Origin: Bradyrhizobium septentrionale
Lineage (GTDB): Bacteria; Pseudomonadota; Alphaproteobacteria; Rhizobiales; Xanthobacteraceae
Assembly: GCF_011516645.4 (NCBI RefSeq)
Contig: NZ_CP088285.1
Location: 1,240,001-1,304,000, forward strand
Reading direction: 5' to 3'
DNA length: 64,000 bases
The translations under genes were made by a program, and so were the position numbers. Of the stretch, positions 9,294 through 18,208 are shown piece by piece (within the stretch, counting starts at the first letter, position 1; every line of letters begins with the position of its first letter). Under the pieces are notes generated by a model that was not told where the DNA came from, did no database searches, and saw only the letters and a list, made by a program, of their open reading frames with translations.

Positions 9294-9402
9294 CAGAATC
9301 AGGATTGCGCCATCAGCGCATCGCCAAGGTCGTGGTTTGCCGGAGCAACGCGTGGGCCATGCTAGCGACGAAGCGCTGCCGTTCTTCCCAAGATCAGCCG
9401 GT

Positions 9403-9430
9403 ATCTCATCCGTCAGGTAGAGGATGAGAT
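9403..9430. terminator. Perfect 9-bp inverted repeat between convergent pyk and LuxR-type gene
   Basis: ATCTCATCC at 9403-9411 pairs with GGATGAGAT at 9422-9430 across a 10-base loop. It covers the end of the minus-strand regulator gene (stop at 9413-9415) and lies 110 bases after pyk, so it could act on both strands. No T run is present, hence moderate confidence. Confidence 0.4.
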
Positions 9431-10045
9431 CGCGAGCGTGGCAAGAACGGTCCTGTTGCTGATCTCGAGCTTGCGGAAAATGTGGTGGAGATGAACCTTG
9501 ATGGTTCCGTCAGCCACCTTCAGACGGCGGCCAATCTCCTTGTTCGACAAGCCTTCCGACACCAAACGCATGATCTGACGCTCGCGCTCCGTCAGCACCG
9601 CAAGATACTTCTCCGGAATCGCCGTCGGCGCGCGAGAGATGACTTCCTCGGACGCGGGCGGCGGCAACATTCGCTGGCCGTCGGCGACCTGCCGCAACAT
9701 CTGAATAAGGGTTTCAGGCTCCTCCTCGCTCAGGATGACGCCGTAAGCCCCCGCTGCCGCCAACATGGCGAGATCGCGATCCTCAACAGAGGTGGCGAGG
9801 AAAACGAGCCGCACACCAGGCGTCCCGGAATTTGCGATATCGGGCGTGGCCTGCGCAAAGATGTCAGGCATCGACATGTCCAAAATGGCGATGTCGGGCG
9901 CGAGGCTCCGGATTGCCTTGAAACAGCTCGCTCCATCATTGCAGCGAGCAACAACTTTGAAATCACGCTCTGCTTCGAGCAGACAATTCAGACCCAATAA
10001 AACGACCGGATATCTGCTAGCAATCACTACACGACTGAAATTCAT
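9413..10045 (-). CDS. NarL/FixJ-type response regulator (LuxR HTH)
   Basis: A 210-residue protein with an N-terminal receiver domain (about 5-120) and a C-terminal LuxR helix-turn-helix (LTERERQIMRLVSEGLSNKE, then KVADGTIKVHLHHIFRKL). The phosphoacceptor Asp56 is retained in IAILDMSMPD. However, the acidic pair after strand 1 is missing (VVIASRYP) and the conserved Lys near the end is Ser (YGVILSEE), so phosphorylation may be weak or replaced by another signal. A GGAGGGA lies upstream of the ATG at 10045. It diverges from a second LuxR-type regulator and borders the EPS locus, which it may control. No sensor kinase is nearby. Confidence 0.88.
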   Translation of the reverse strand: MNFSRVVIASRYPVVLLGLNCLLEAERDFKVVARCNDGASCFKAIRSLAPDIAILDMSMPDIFAQATPDIANSGTPGVRLVFLATSVEDRDLAMLAAAGAYGVILSEEEPETLIQMLRQVADGQRMLPPPASEEVISRAPTAIPEKYLAVLTERERQIMRLVSEGLSNKEIGRRLKVADGTIKVHLHHIFRKLEISNRTVLATLAISSST

Positions 10046-10469
10046 TTACGTCCAATCCCTCAGTCCCTCCAATTCAGCAACGCGCCCATTTCATTTAAGA
10101 AGCTACTCCAATATGAGGCTTTTCAGTAAGCTTTTGTTGTTGCGGCGCGCCCCGTGAATCTACTGGCCGAGCGCCCAAGCACATGCGATTTGCGCAACGT
10201 TTGATTGCGGCGACGGCCCAGCTAACCCCAAGCGAGCGTCCAAAATGCCTATAACCAACGGTATATAGGGATATTGGGGATTAGCATTTAAAATTCCTAA
10301 ATATTGAGAGACTGGGCTCGGGATTTTTCGTCCCAAATTTGTGTCCAAATCTACGAAGTCTGAAGAAGCAGTTTTGTTGCGTTTTTTTAGCTGGGCGGTC
10401 CATCAACAAGAATGAGCCGGATTCAACTGACCCGCCCCCTGTATCATTGTAGCGTCCGGGAGAGTTTCC
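10046..10469. promoter_or_regulatory. AT-rich divergent intergenic region between two LuxR-type regulator genes
   Basis: 424 bases with base composition visibly more AT-rich than the surrounding genes (for example runs around 10270-10390). No coding sequence is credible here. It must hold the promoters of both divergent regulators. I could not identify a convincing -35/-10 pair; a GGGAGAG ribosome site precedes the ATG at 10470. Confidence 0.5.
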
Positions 10470-11387
10470 ATGAGACGGCGATATCCTTTTACTGCTGTGC
10501 TTGTTGGTGAAAATAGTCTTCGCAAAGAAGGTCTTGCCAGAATTCTGAATTCCGAGAATTTTCAAGTCCTTACTTCAATATCCGATGCCAACGATTTGCT
10601 AGGCGATGACGCGCTTCAGAAGGTGCCCGTTGCTTCGGCGTTGTTTCTGATTGTTCACAATGGCGATGATTTTCGCCCGACAATCGAGCAAATCGACTCC
10701 CTCAAGCGCCGTCACGCCGACGGACGCGTGGCGGTCGTCGCAGATCAATATCGACTGAGCGATCTGGCGGCCGCATTCCGGGCCGGCGCCACCGGATATT
10801 TCATCGACGTGATGAACTGTGACGCGTTCATCAAGTCCATCGAGTTGGTCATGATGGGCGGGACGGCATTCCCGCCGGCATTCCTGACCTCCGCCCTCGA
10901 CGCCGAGACGCGCGACGTGGACGATGCGCCCGCACCCGCCGATGCCAATCATGTCGTAGCAAAGGCGGATGACAAGCTTGCCCAGCAACTTTCGCCGCGG
11001 GAAATCTCAATTCTGCAGTGTCTGATCGAAGGCGATTCCAACAAGTGCATCGCGCGCAAGATCAGCATTGCCGAAGCCACGGTGAAGGTTCACATCAAGG
11101 CGATCCTTCGGAAGATCCGGGTCCAGAACAGAACCCAGGCAGCGATCTGGGGGTTGAACCATCGACCTGCGACCTGGCTGAAGAACGACAGGTCTGCGCA
11201 TCAGACCGCCGACGTAGCCGACCGACTCCTCCCGCCCCAGAGAGAAATTCCCAAGATCGGGAGGGCGGGCCGGCCGGTGCCGCTTGGCGCGATCGACCAT
11301 GCCGCAAGCTACTTTGAAATGCCGCTTGCAAACGGCCACGTCCACAAGGATATGAGCTCGAAAATCGACAGGGCGACCCGCAAATAG
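10470..11387 (+). CDS. Atypical LuxR-type regulator with degenerate receiver and long C-terminal tail
   Basis: A 305-residue protein. Residues about 7-130 have the receiver fold, but the normal acidic pair is LVGENS, the phosphoacceptor position reads LFLIVHNGDD (no Asp at the strand-3 end) and the conserved Lys is replaced (GYFIDV). Phosphorylation is therefore unlikely. A clear LuxR helix-turn-helix follows (LSPREISILQCLIEGDSNKC, then IAEATVKVHIKAILRKI). About 75 further residues after the HTH resemble no known domain. Similar proteins are found at rhizobial EPS loci; it lies upstream of galE and the EPS genes and could be an EPS regulator that responds to a ligand or protein partner. Confidence 0.85.
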   Translation: MRRRYPFTAVLVGENSLRKEGLARILNSENFQVLTSISDANDLLGDDALQKVPVASALFLIVHNGDDFRPTIEQIDSLKRRHADGRVAVVADQYRLSDLAAAFRAGATGYFIDVMNCDAFIKSIELVMMGGTAFPPAFLTSALDAETRDVDDAPAPADANHVVAKADDKLAQQLSPREISILQCLIEGDSNKCIARKISIAEATVKVHIKAILRKIRVQNRTQAAIWGLNHRPATWLKNDRSAHQTADVADRLLPPQREIPKIGRAGRPVPLGAIDHAASYFEMPLANGHVHKDMSSKIDRATRK

Positions 11388-11410
11388 CTGAAACTCGTCC
11401 GGTCTGGCGC

Positions 11411-11433
11411 CCCGCCGGGTGACCTTCGGCGGG
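11411..11433 (+). terminator. 7-bp GC-rich hairpin after the atypical LuxR gene
   Basis: CCCGCCG at 11411-11417 pairs with CGGCGGG at 11427-11433, loop of nine bases, 24 bases after the stop codon. No T run. Confidence 0.35.
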
Positions 11434-11594
11434 ACGTCGAGCTCGGAATCTGTGCCGCAAAGATGGATGCGGCACCGGGTCACATCGCGGCGGTTCGCCA
11501 CCATCGGTGCCGGCCTCTCTACCGTTCGGTTTTAGCGGGATTGATTTTCGCCCGCGGCAAAAATTGACCATCCAGGCGCGGAACGGAAGCGGAA

Positions 11595-12605
11595 ATGATC
11601 TTGTTGACCGGAGGCGCTGGCTATATCGGGTCCCATATCGCTGTCGCGCTGCTCAATGCGGGGCTCGATGTCGTCGCGGTCGACAATCTCTGCAACAGCA
11701 ATCGCGCCTCTCTCGAACGGGTGCAAACCATCTGTGGGCGATCGCTCGTCTTCCGGCATGCCGATATCTGCAATGAGGAAGCGATCTACGAGATTCTGCG
11801 CACTCACGACGTGACCGCAGTCATTCACCTCGCCGGGCTCAAGGCGGTCGGCGAGTCCAGTGCTCAACCCATGACCTATTACGAAAACAACGTCGTGGGC
11901 ACGATGCGGCTCGTGTCAGCCATGGCGAGAGCAGACGTCAAGACGCTCATCTTTAGTTCGTCCGCAACGGTCTACGGGACGCCCGCATACCTGCCGCTGG
12001 ACGAGAAACATCACGTCGGACCGATCAATCCGTACGGCCGCACAAAGTACTTCATCGAAGAGATACTCAAGGATCTCCACGGGTCCGACAGCGATTGGCG
12101 GATCGCCATCCTGCGTTACTTCAATCCGGTTGGCGCGCACGAAAGCGGGCTCATCGGAGAAGACCCTCTCGGCGTGCCCAACAACCTGTTGCCGCTTGTG
12201 GCGCAAGTGGCAATCGGACGGCGTGAGAAGCTGCAGATTTGGGGAAACGACTACGATACTCCGGATGGCACCGGCATCCGCGACTTCATTCATGTCGTCG
12301 ATCTTGCATCCGGACATCTGAGCGCCTTGAGCCAGCTGAGACAGCCCGGCGTTCTTACCGTCAATCTCGGAACAGGAAGCGGCAGCAGCGTCATGGAGGT
12401 GGTCCAGACATTTGAGGCCGTGAGTGGCCGGCCAGTTCCGTATGTGATCGACCAACGCAGGGTCGGTGATGTCGCAATCTGTTACGCCGATCCGACGCTC
12501 GCGAAGAACCTGTTGGGCTGGACATCCCGGCGATCACTGACCGAGATGTGTGCGGATCATTGGCGTTGGCAGATGCAGAACCCGACTGGCTACCGTGGCG
12601 CCTAG
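11595..12605 (+). CDS. galE: UDP-glucose 4-epimerase
   Basis: Interconverts UDP-glucose and UDP-galactose, supplying galactose for polysaccharide assembly. The 336-residue extended short-chain dehydrogenase has the NAD-binding GGAGYIGSH at residues 6-14, the FSSSATVYG strand with the catalytic serine region, the catalytic Tyr and Lys in NPYGRTK, and the GalE-typical RYFNPVGAHESGLIGEDP and GTGIRDFIHV segments. It is the first biosynthetic gene of the EPS locus and is followed immediately by a hairpin, so it is probably transcribed alone. Confidence 0.95.
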   Translation: MILLTGGAGYIGSHIAVALLNAGLDVVAVDNLCNSNRASLERVQTICGRSLVFRHADICNEEAIYEILRTHDVTAVIHLAGLKAVGESSAQPMTYYENNVVGTMRLVSAMARADVKTLIFSSSATVYGTPAYLPLDEKHHVGPINPYGRTKYFIEEILKDLHGSDSDWRIAILRYFNPVGAHESGLIGEDPLGVPNNLLPLVAQVAIGRREKLQIWGNDYDTPDGTGIRDFIHVVDLASGHLSALSQLRQPGVLTVNLGTGSGSSVMEVVQTFEAVSGRPVPYVIDQRRVGDVAICYADPTLAKNLLGWTSRRSLTEMCADHWRWQMQNPTGYRGA

Positions 12606-12621
12606 ACGGCGAGAGCCGTCT
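12604..12621 (+). terminator. Hairpin terminator of galE
   Basis: AGACGGC at 12604-12610 pairs perfectly with GCCGTCT at 12615-12621 around a GAGA tetraloop, overlapping the galE stop codon. A short CTTG follows, no long T run. Confidence 0.55.
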
Positions 12622-12796
12622 GCGTCTTGAGCAGTCGCCACGACCTTGCGGCTGCCAAGTCGATCCGGGTCCCCGCTCGCCCTCTTCCGATTGTGCCGCG
12701 GGCAGCACGTCAGAAGCCCGCCATGCTGCTGCGCGGAGAAGGGTTGCCATCATAAAAACCGCTCCGACCTTGCTTTGAGTAAAGGACTGCGAACTG

Positions 12797-12960
12797 CGGC
12801 ATGGATTGCGGTCGCCGACCGTCTCGAGGGAGCACCGCGGCAGCTTCGCCGACGCTGGTCGGACGAGTTCAAAGCGCAAGTCGTGACAGAGGCGCTGGAG
12901 CCCGGCGTATCGCCAACGGCTGGCCGAGCACCCGAATCGAGGCGCTTATGCTATGGAACC
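12797..12960 (+). pseudogene. Remnant of an insertion-sequence orfA (IS66/IS3-type small transposase protein)
   Basis: The reading frame ADRLEGAPRQLRRRWSDEF followed by KAQVVTEALEPGVS resembles the helix-turn-helix start of IS66-type TnpA proteins. After that the frame degenerates and no further transposase sequence, partner orf or terminal repeat is recognisable. It lies in the 768-base gap between galE and the acyltransferase gene; the remaining ~410 bases up to 13373 show no credible gene. Family assignment is tentative because only about 40 residues are readable. Confidence 0.45.
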
Positions 12961-13373
12961 ACGCCGTCTGAACGGCCTCAGCGTGCCGCTTACGCTGAGC
13001 AGCCGGACGTCGGCTATGGCAGGCCGCGGTGAGCGGGCAGGGTCAAGGCCAAGACGGGGGTGCCCAGCGCCAGCCTTAAGACCGGCCGATCACAGACCCA
13101 CTTCGGCACAGCCGCTCCGCTGGCAAAAGTTGCAGCAGCTACCGTGGGTAATCAGAAAGGGCCCACACACGGGTCGAATTCCCGATATAGTTCCGCTATC
13201 GCCTCCGCCGAAGCGACGGTCAGAGACGTCCAAGGGGGCGTTTCCGCGAGAAGGATACGTGTGTGACCAGCCATCCAGACCCATCATCGGATTGTACGCG
13301 ATCGTTGCAGCTGGGTCCTTGTTCTTCCGTCGCACCGCGTTTGCGGTCTTCTGGCGGTGAACGAGAAATAAGC

Positions 13374-14540
13374 ATGCCTGAAGCGGACACCGATGTCAGC
13401 CTGGAGGCCTTGAAGAGCATTGCGTGGCTTGAAACCGCGTGGAAGGAGCTCGAAGCTCGAGTGCCTCACTCGTTCTTTTTGTCTTGGCTCTGGATCGGCA
13501 CTTGGCTACGGCATATCCCGGATGGCACGGAACCACACGTCCTCGTAGCTCGGTCGTCAGGCAAGATCGTTGGCTTGGCAATTATTTGCCGGCGGAGAGC
13601 GTGGAGGCTTGGGCCGCATGCGCGGACACGTTGGCTGCTCAATGAAACCGGAGATACGCGTTTCGACCGATTGTTCATCGAGTGCAATAATATTCTTGCA
13701 GAGCAACCGGACACCATCATACCGGCAGGCCTCGATGCGTTGACGTCGCGCTTGCGCCGCTCGGATCAGTTGGTTCTATCCGGAATTGATCCAGACCTTG
13801 AGTTGGCCGCTTGTCGCGCCGCGGGCCGGGCTGGGTTCGTTACCGAGGTGAAACAGGCTGATGCGGCATTGTGGGTTGATTTCGCCAAAGCTCGCCAGCA
13901 AGGGAAGGATTATCGCGCCACACTGGGCCGCAGTACTCGCCAGGCCGTTAGCCGTGCCATACGGTTGTATGCCGAACGCGGCCCCCTTGAACTCCGGATC
14001 ATGGAAACCACGACGGAAGCCCTCGCCGCGTTCGATTTGCTGAGCGACTTCCATCGATCGCGATGGGGACGCAGGGGGGCCTTCGCCAATCCGGGATTCC
14101 GTCCGTTTCACGAGGAGTTAATTTCCCGCGGAGTCCCCACGGGGGCCATCCGTATCTCACGGACATTGGTTGGGAACCAGACAATCGGGGTCCTGTACAA
14201 TTTCGTGCATGACGGCCGTGTCCTCAACTACCAAAGCGGCTTTCTCTACGAGAGCGATAGCCGGATCAAACCCGGGCTTGTGAGCCATGTGCTGGCTATT
14301 GAGGAGAGCATCGCACGCGGGGAACGCGGCTACGACTTCCTGGCTGGTGGCGCCGGGCATAAATCCCACCTGGCTAACAGGGAGTATGCCATGAAGTGGA
14401 TCGCAATGGGCAGAGACAGCCCAGAGCGCCACATCGAGGCGAAGCTCCGCGATGCCAAGCGGATGCTGCGCGCCATCGCTACGAATCTTTCAAAAAAGAA
14501 GCTACGGCTTCGTATTCCGTATTCGGCGTCTAGTTCCTAG
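13374..14540 (+). CDS. GNAT-fold acyltransferase of the BcsL/CelD type
   Basis: A 388-residue cytosolic protein with the architecture of CelD/BcsL (Acetyltransf_6) proteins from polysaccharide loci. The N-terminal half contains FFLSWLWIGTWLRHIPDG and LVARSSGKIVGLAII. The GNAT core lies in the C-terminal half (GVLYNFVHDGRVLNYQSGFL, then GYDFLAGGAGHKSHLA). Family members are thought to acylate sugars or sugar precursors during exopolysaccharide assembly. I chose the ATG at 13374 (MPEADTDVS); an upstream in-frame ATG at 13263 would add 37 residues lacking family features. It converges with the asparagine synthase gene. Confidence 0.8.
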   Translation: MPEADTDVSLEALKSIAWLETAWKELEARVPHSFFLSWLWIGTWLRHIPDGTEPHVLVARSSGKIVGLAIICRRRAWRLGPHARTRWLLNETGDTRFDRLFIECNNILAEQPDTIIPAGLDALTSRLRRSDQLVLSGIDPDLELAACRAAGRAGFVTEVKQADAALWVDFAKARQQGKDYRATLGRSTRQAVSRAIRLYAERGPLELRIMETTTEALAAFDLLSDFHRSRWGRRGAFANPGFRPFHEELISRGVPTGAIRISRTLVGNQTIGVLYNFVHDGRVLNYQSGFLYESDSRIKPGLVSHVLAIEESIARGERGYDFLAGGAGHKSHLANREYAMKWIAMGRDSPERHIEAKLRDAKRMLRAIATNLSKKKLRLRIPYSASSS

Positions 14541-14668
14541 ACGATCGGTTTGGGCTATTCGGCGAGGCTACTCAAATCACCTAGGCTCAAGTCCCTAGCA
14601 GGCGTTCACGCCTAGACAATTCTGCATCGAATATCCGTCCGCCTACGTGAGAAGCGTGCTGGCGTCGA

Positions 14669-16357
14669 TCATGGATGGTCCCTAAGACCAACCGCGTTAT
14701 CAATGGCCTGAATGTGAATTCCTTTCACAGCCCGTCCAGATGGGTCATCCACGCTCGCAAATTGCTGAGACCAGAGAAACGCGGTCGGCGAGGAGCACGC
14801 GATCGAGGGACCGACGGGGACAGTTAGGCAAGCTGTCGGATTCATGAAAATGCCATCAAAGATGGTCCGGTAGAAGTATCCTTCTTTCGAAGTCGGCGTT
14901 TGCTGCGGAAAGCGCTTGCTGGCCTCCGCGAGCATCTGATCCGAGACTTTGTTTTCGGCGTGATTTCTCAAACATTCAATCCAGCCGTACCCCACTCCGT
15001 CGGAAAACTGCTCCTTTTGACGCAACAAGATCTCTTTCGGCAACAAACCGGCAAACGCTTCCCGCAATATGCCCTTTTCGATTTTTGCGCCAGGGCACAT
15101 TTTCTCGGCAGGGTCTATCGACATCGCGTAATCTAGAAATTCCTTATCGAGGAAGGGCACGCGGGCTTCGACGCCCCAAGCAGCTGTTGCCTTGTTCGCC
15201 CGACAGCAATCATACCTGCTCAATGCAAAGAGCTTTCGAACGGTCTCCTCGTGGAATTCTTCTGCCGATGGTGCCATGTGGAAGTAGAGATAGCCGCCAA
15301 ACACCTCGTCAGCGCCTTCTCCGGACAATACCATTTTAATGCCCATTGACTTGATTTTACGCGCCATGAGATACATCGGCGTGCCGGCACGAATGGTGGT
15401 GACATCAAAGGTCTCCAGGTGCCGGATCACATCCGGCAACGCGTCCAATCCTTCCTGCAAAGTGAAAACAACCTCATGATGGACCGTGCCAATGTGAGTC
15501 GCCACGCTTCGCGCATACTTCATGTCAGGTGAGTTTTCCAGGCCGACAGAAAACGAGTGTAGCCTTGGCCACCACGCCTCTTCGGTCTCTCCAGACTCGA
15601 TCCGTTTGAAGCGGTGGCGCGCTGCGAGCGCCGCGATCAGGGAAGAGTCGAGCCCACCAGAAATAAGTACCCCGTAAGGCACATCGCACATCATTTGCTG
15701 TTTGACCGCAGCTTCGAGCGAAGTTCGGAGCTCGTGCAAGGACACCTTCCTGGTTGGAAGTGTATGCGCCCACTCTGGATCATACCACTTGACGAACTGT
15801 CCGGCTTTGCCGCTGTAGTAATGTCCCGGCGGAAACTCCTGGATTGTCTCGCATACGCGATCGAGAGCTTTCATTTCGCTCGCGACGTAAATCGCGCCGT
15901 CGCTGCCCCATCCGATGTAAAGCGGAACGATACCGATGTGGTCTCGGGCGACGAAGAACTCGCCACTGCGCTCATCGAAGATGGCAAACGCAAAAATGCC
16001 ACTCAGCATGCCGCACACGGCTGATCCGTACTCGTCGTAGAGATACAGGATAATTTCGCAGTCCGACTTCGTTTTCCAGACGTGCGGCAGCTTCAGTGCG
16101 TCGCGCAAAGCGACATGATTGTAGATCTCTCCGTTCACAGCCAAAGCCCGGCCCGCAGTAACATCGAGAAGGGGTTGGGCGCCGTGCTCCACGTCGACGA
16201 TGGAAAGGCGTTCGTGCGCGAGTATTGCGCACTCGCTGGAATAGATGCCGCTCCAGTCTGGCCCGCGGTGCCTGACCGTCTTTGCCATCTCGAGAGCCCG
16301 GTTGCGCGCCGATTCAACCGATTCGGTAAATCCAAAGATACCAACGAAACCGCACAA
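14669..16357 (-). CDS. asnB: Glutamine-dependent asparagine synthase-like amidotransferase
   Basis: Transfers glutamine-derived ammonia to an ATP-activated carboxylate. The 562-residue form begins at a TTG at 16357, giving MCGFVGIFGF, so Cys2 becomes the N-terminal nucleophile as required for class II glutaminases. An AAGGGTAG ribosome site is well placed. A longer reading from 16438 would bury this cysteine. The glutaminase domain (RHRGPDWSG, VNGEIYNH) is followed by the synthetase domain with the PP-loop LISGGLDSSLIAAL and the LSGEGADEVFGGY segment. At EPS and O-antigen loci such proteins often amidate uronic acids of the glycan (WbpS-like), which is as likely as free asparagine synthesis. 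It converges with the acyltransferase gene. Confidence 0.88.
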   Translation of the reverse strand: MCGFVGIFGFTESVESARNRALEMAKTVRHRGPDWSGIYSSECAILAHERLSIVDVEHGAQPLLDVTAGRALAVNGEIYNHVALRDALKLPHVWKTKSDCEIILYLYDEYGSAVCGMLSGIFAFAIFDERSGEFFVARDHIGIVPLYIGWGSDGAIYVASEMKALDRVCETIQEFPPGHYYSGKAGQFVKWYDPEWAHTLPTRKVSLHELRTSLEAAVKQQMMCDVPYGVLISGGLDSSLIAALAARHRFKRIESGETEEAWWPRLHSFSVGLENSPDMKYARSVATHIGTVHHEVVFTLQEGLDALPDVIRHLETFDVTTIRAGTPMYLMARKIKSMGIKMVLSGEGADEVFGGYLYFHMAPSAEEFHEETVRKLFALSRYDCCRANKATAAWGVEARVPFLDKEFLDYAMSIDPAEKMCPGAKIEKGILREAFAGLLPKEILLRQKEQFSDGVGYGWIECLRNHAENKVSDQMLAEASKRFPQQTPTSKEGYFYRTIFDGIFMNPTACLTVPVGPSIACSSPTAFLWSQQFASVDDPSGRAVKGIHIQAIDNAVGLRDHP

Positions 16358-16662
16358 GGTGGCTACCCTTCTTATGAATTCAGATCGCGGGCGAAACAGA
16401 TAGTGGGCTGAGAACGGCAAAAGCTGCAAGGTGTTCAAGGTTCATGCGATCAGCACAATTGGCCTATGCTTAAGACGAAACCCTCGCATTGGCGGCAAAA
16501 ACACACACCTGCCTGAGCAGGCGTCGCACTTCATGGATGCTCGCGTCTTCCAATTCTAGGTAGCCCTGATGCGGGACTGACCGTTGATGCGATCGAAAGA
16601 AACGCGAATTGCCCGCTTCGCTTAATCTGCCGGTCCCAGCTACTACGCCGGCTCCGCCCTCG

Positions 16663-18039
16663 TCATCTTCTGTCGCGCAACGAATCTGCCGCGGTTACGT
16701 CGGTCCGACCTATCACCGCTGGGACGTTTGCACTGCTTAGCTTTCTGGGGGGCAAATCCGGACCATCCTGGTATCGCAGGCTGACCTCGATGGTGTCACC
16801 CGGCTGCAACTCGGTATCCTCGTTGGCGATAATCCGTTCCGGTCCCTTCTCGTTGCTTCTAATAATAGCAATATCGGGCTTACTGCCGGATCCCCGTGCG
16901 AGCTGCGATCGAACCATCGAAGTGTACTGAAGCTTCTCACCGACGCTCTGCAGTTTCTCGCGAATCTGATTGAGCTTTAAGCTGGTGTCTTGCAGCTCCC
17001 GGAGCAGGTCAAGCCTCCGCTGATCGTCGAGCTTCACGAGCCTTCTGGCGAACTCGTCTTGCTGTTTCTTGACCTGCAGCAATTGCGCGGAGGTCTGCAG
17101 CCTCCGGGTTGCTGACAGCAGAACCGCGCGGCGCGCGTCCGTCACGCGGGGGCTAATCAAGGATCCCTTTCCGAACAGATCGGTCGCCTTCTGAAGGTCC
17201 TCGACGTCGGACTGAAACCCCTCTTCATCTTTCTTTTGCTGCTCTGACAGGACGCGGACCTCGTCGTCTCCCTGTCGAACGCCACGCTGCAGGAACAATT
17301 TCTCCTGCTGATAGTCATTCTGCTTCGTCTTCAAATACTCCGCTTCCGCATTGACGATTTCCGAAATTGCGGACCGAGCTATGGGCATATCACTCAGAGC
17401 AGCGGGACTGATCTGCGCCCCCTCTCCGAGTTCGGTCTTGATGCGCCACATACGCGCCTGTTCCTTGGCGAGTTCTGTCCAAAGCGATCCATACTCGCTT
17501 CTTAGATCGGCTGACTCCAGATACGGGTTGTTCATTCTGATATGCATGATGTCGTAGCCACCCGCCACGGCGATGAGCTGGCGTGCGGTGCTCGCCGGGC
17601 GATAGGGGTACTCACCCGGCTTCGATACGTCCCCGTTGACGTAAACGGGCCTGTACTCCGCCACGATCGCCGTCACTTGGTCTGCATCTATCACGACCAC
17701 GACCTCGCGGCCGTCAATAGTCCTTTGTCGAAAGACCTTGTTCGTCAGTGCGACCCCGATCTTGGCTCGAATCTCCGGCAAGGGCAGGCCGGCGACCGCG
17801 ACCATCCCAACCAGCGGTATCGAGATATTGCCGTCCACCTGGACGGGAGCACGTTGCCGCAGGTCCGGCACGCCTGCCACCGCGACCTCCAGAACATCTC
17901 CGACGTTCACTCGATATTCGGCCTTCGCCTGAGCGGAAATCATTAGGCTAACAGCTACCAGACCCCATCTCATGCAATGAGCGGGTTGACCGCCGCGTAT
18001 GTCACGATTGAAGCAGTTGCGCAGCTTGGAGTTGGGCAT
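16663..18039 (-). CDS. exoF: ExoF-like polysaccharide export protein
   Basis: A 458-residue exported protein of the Wza/ExoF type. A signal peptide covers about residues 22-41 (LVAVSLMISAQAKA, mature start EYRV). The Poly_export domain follows (YRVNVGDVLEVAVAGVPDL, VDGNISIPLVGMVAVAGLPL), then an SLBB-like segment (YRPVYVNGDVSKPGEYPYRP), a long coiled-coil region (about 215-400) and a final SLBB-like part (LQPGDTIEVSLRYQD). There is no lipobox cysteine, in contrast to Wza. It would form the periplasmic/outer-membrane conduit for the EPS. It diverges from the sugar-phosphate transferase gene across 169 bases that must hold both promoters. Confidence 0.85.
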   Translation of the reverse strand: MPNSKLRNCFNRDIRGGQPAHCMRWGLVAVSLMISAQAKAEYRVNVGDVLEVAVAGVPDLRQRAPVQVDGNISIPLVGMVAVAGLPLPEIRAKIGVALTNKVFRQRTIDGREVVVVIDADQVTAIVAEYRPVYVNGDVSKPGEYPYRPASTARQLIAVAGGYDIMHIRMNNPYLESADLRSEYGSLWTELAKEQARMWRIKTELGEGAQISPAALSDMPIARSAISEIVNAEAEYLKTKQNDYQQEKLFLQRGVRQGDDEVRVLSEQQKKDEEGFQSDVEDLQKATDLFGKGSLISPRVTDARRAVLLSATRRLQTSAQLLQVKKQQDEFARRLVKLDDQRRLDLLRELQDTSLKLNQIREKLQSVGEKLQYTSMVRSQLARGSGSKPDIAIIRSNEKGPERIIANEDTELQPGDTIEVSLRYQDGPDLPPRKLSSANVPAVIGRTDVTAADSLRDRR

Positions 18040-18208
18040 GGCGTGTTCGACTGGTCTGTCCTCAACTGATTGATCTACAATCTAGTCTCGCAACGCTTCG
18101 ACTCAACTGACCATCGTAGTTACTCCACGCTACCCATTTATTGCCGGTCCGCCTTCTGACCTGAATGTTATTGTTCTCGTTGGAAGATGGACTGCCTGGG
18201 AGCAATCG

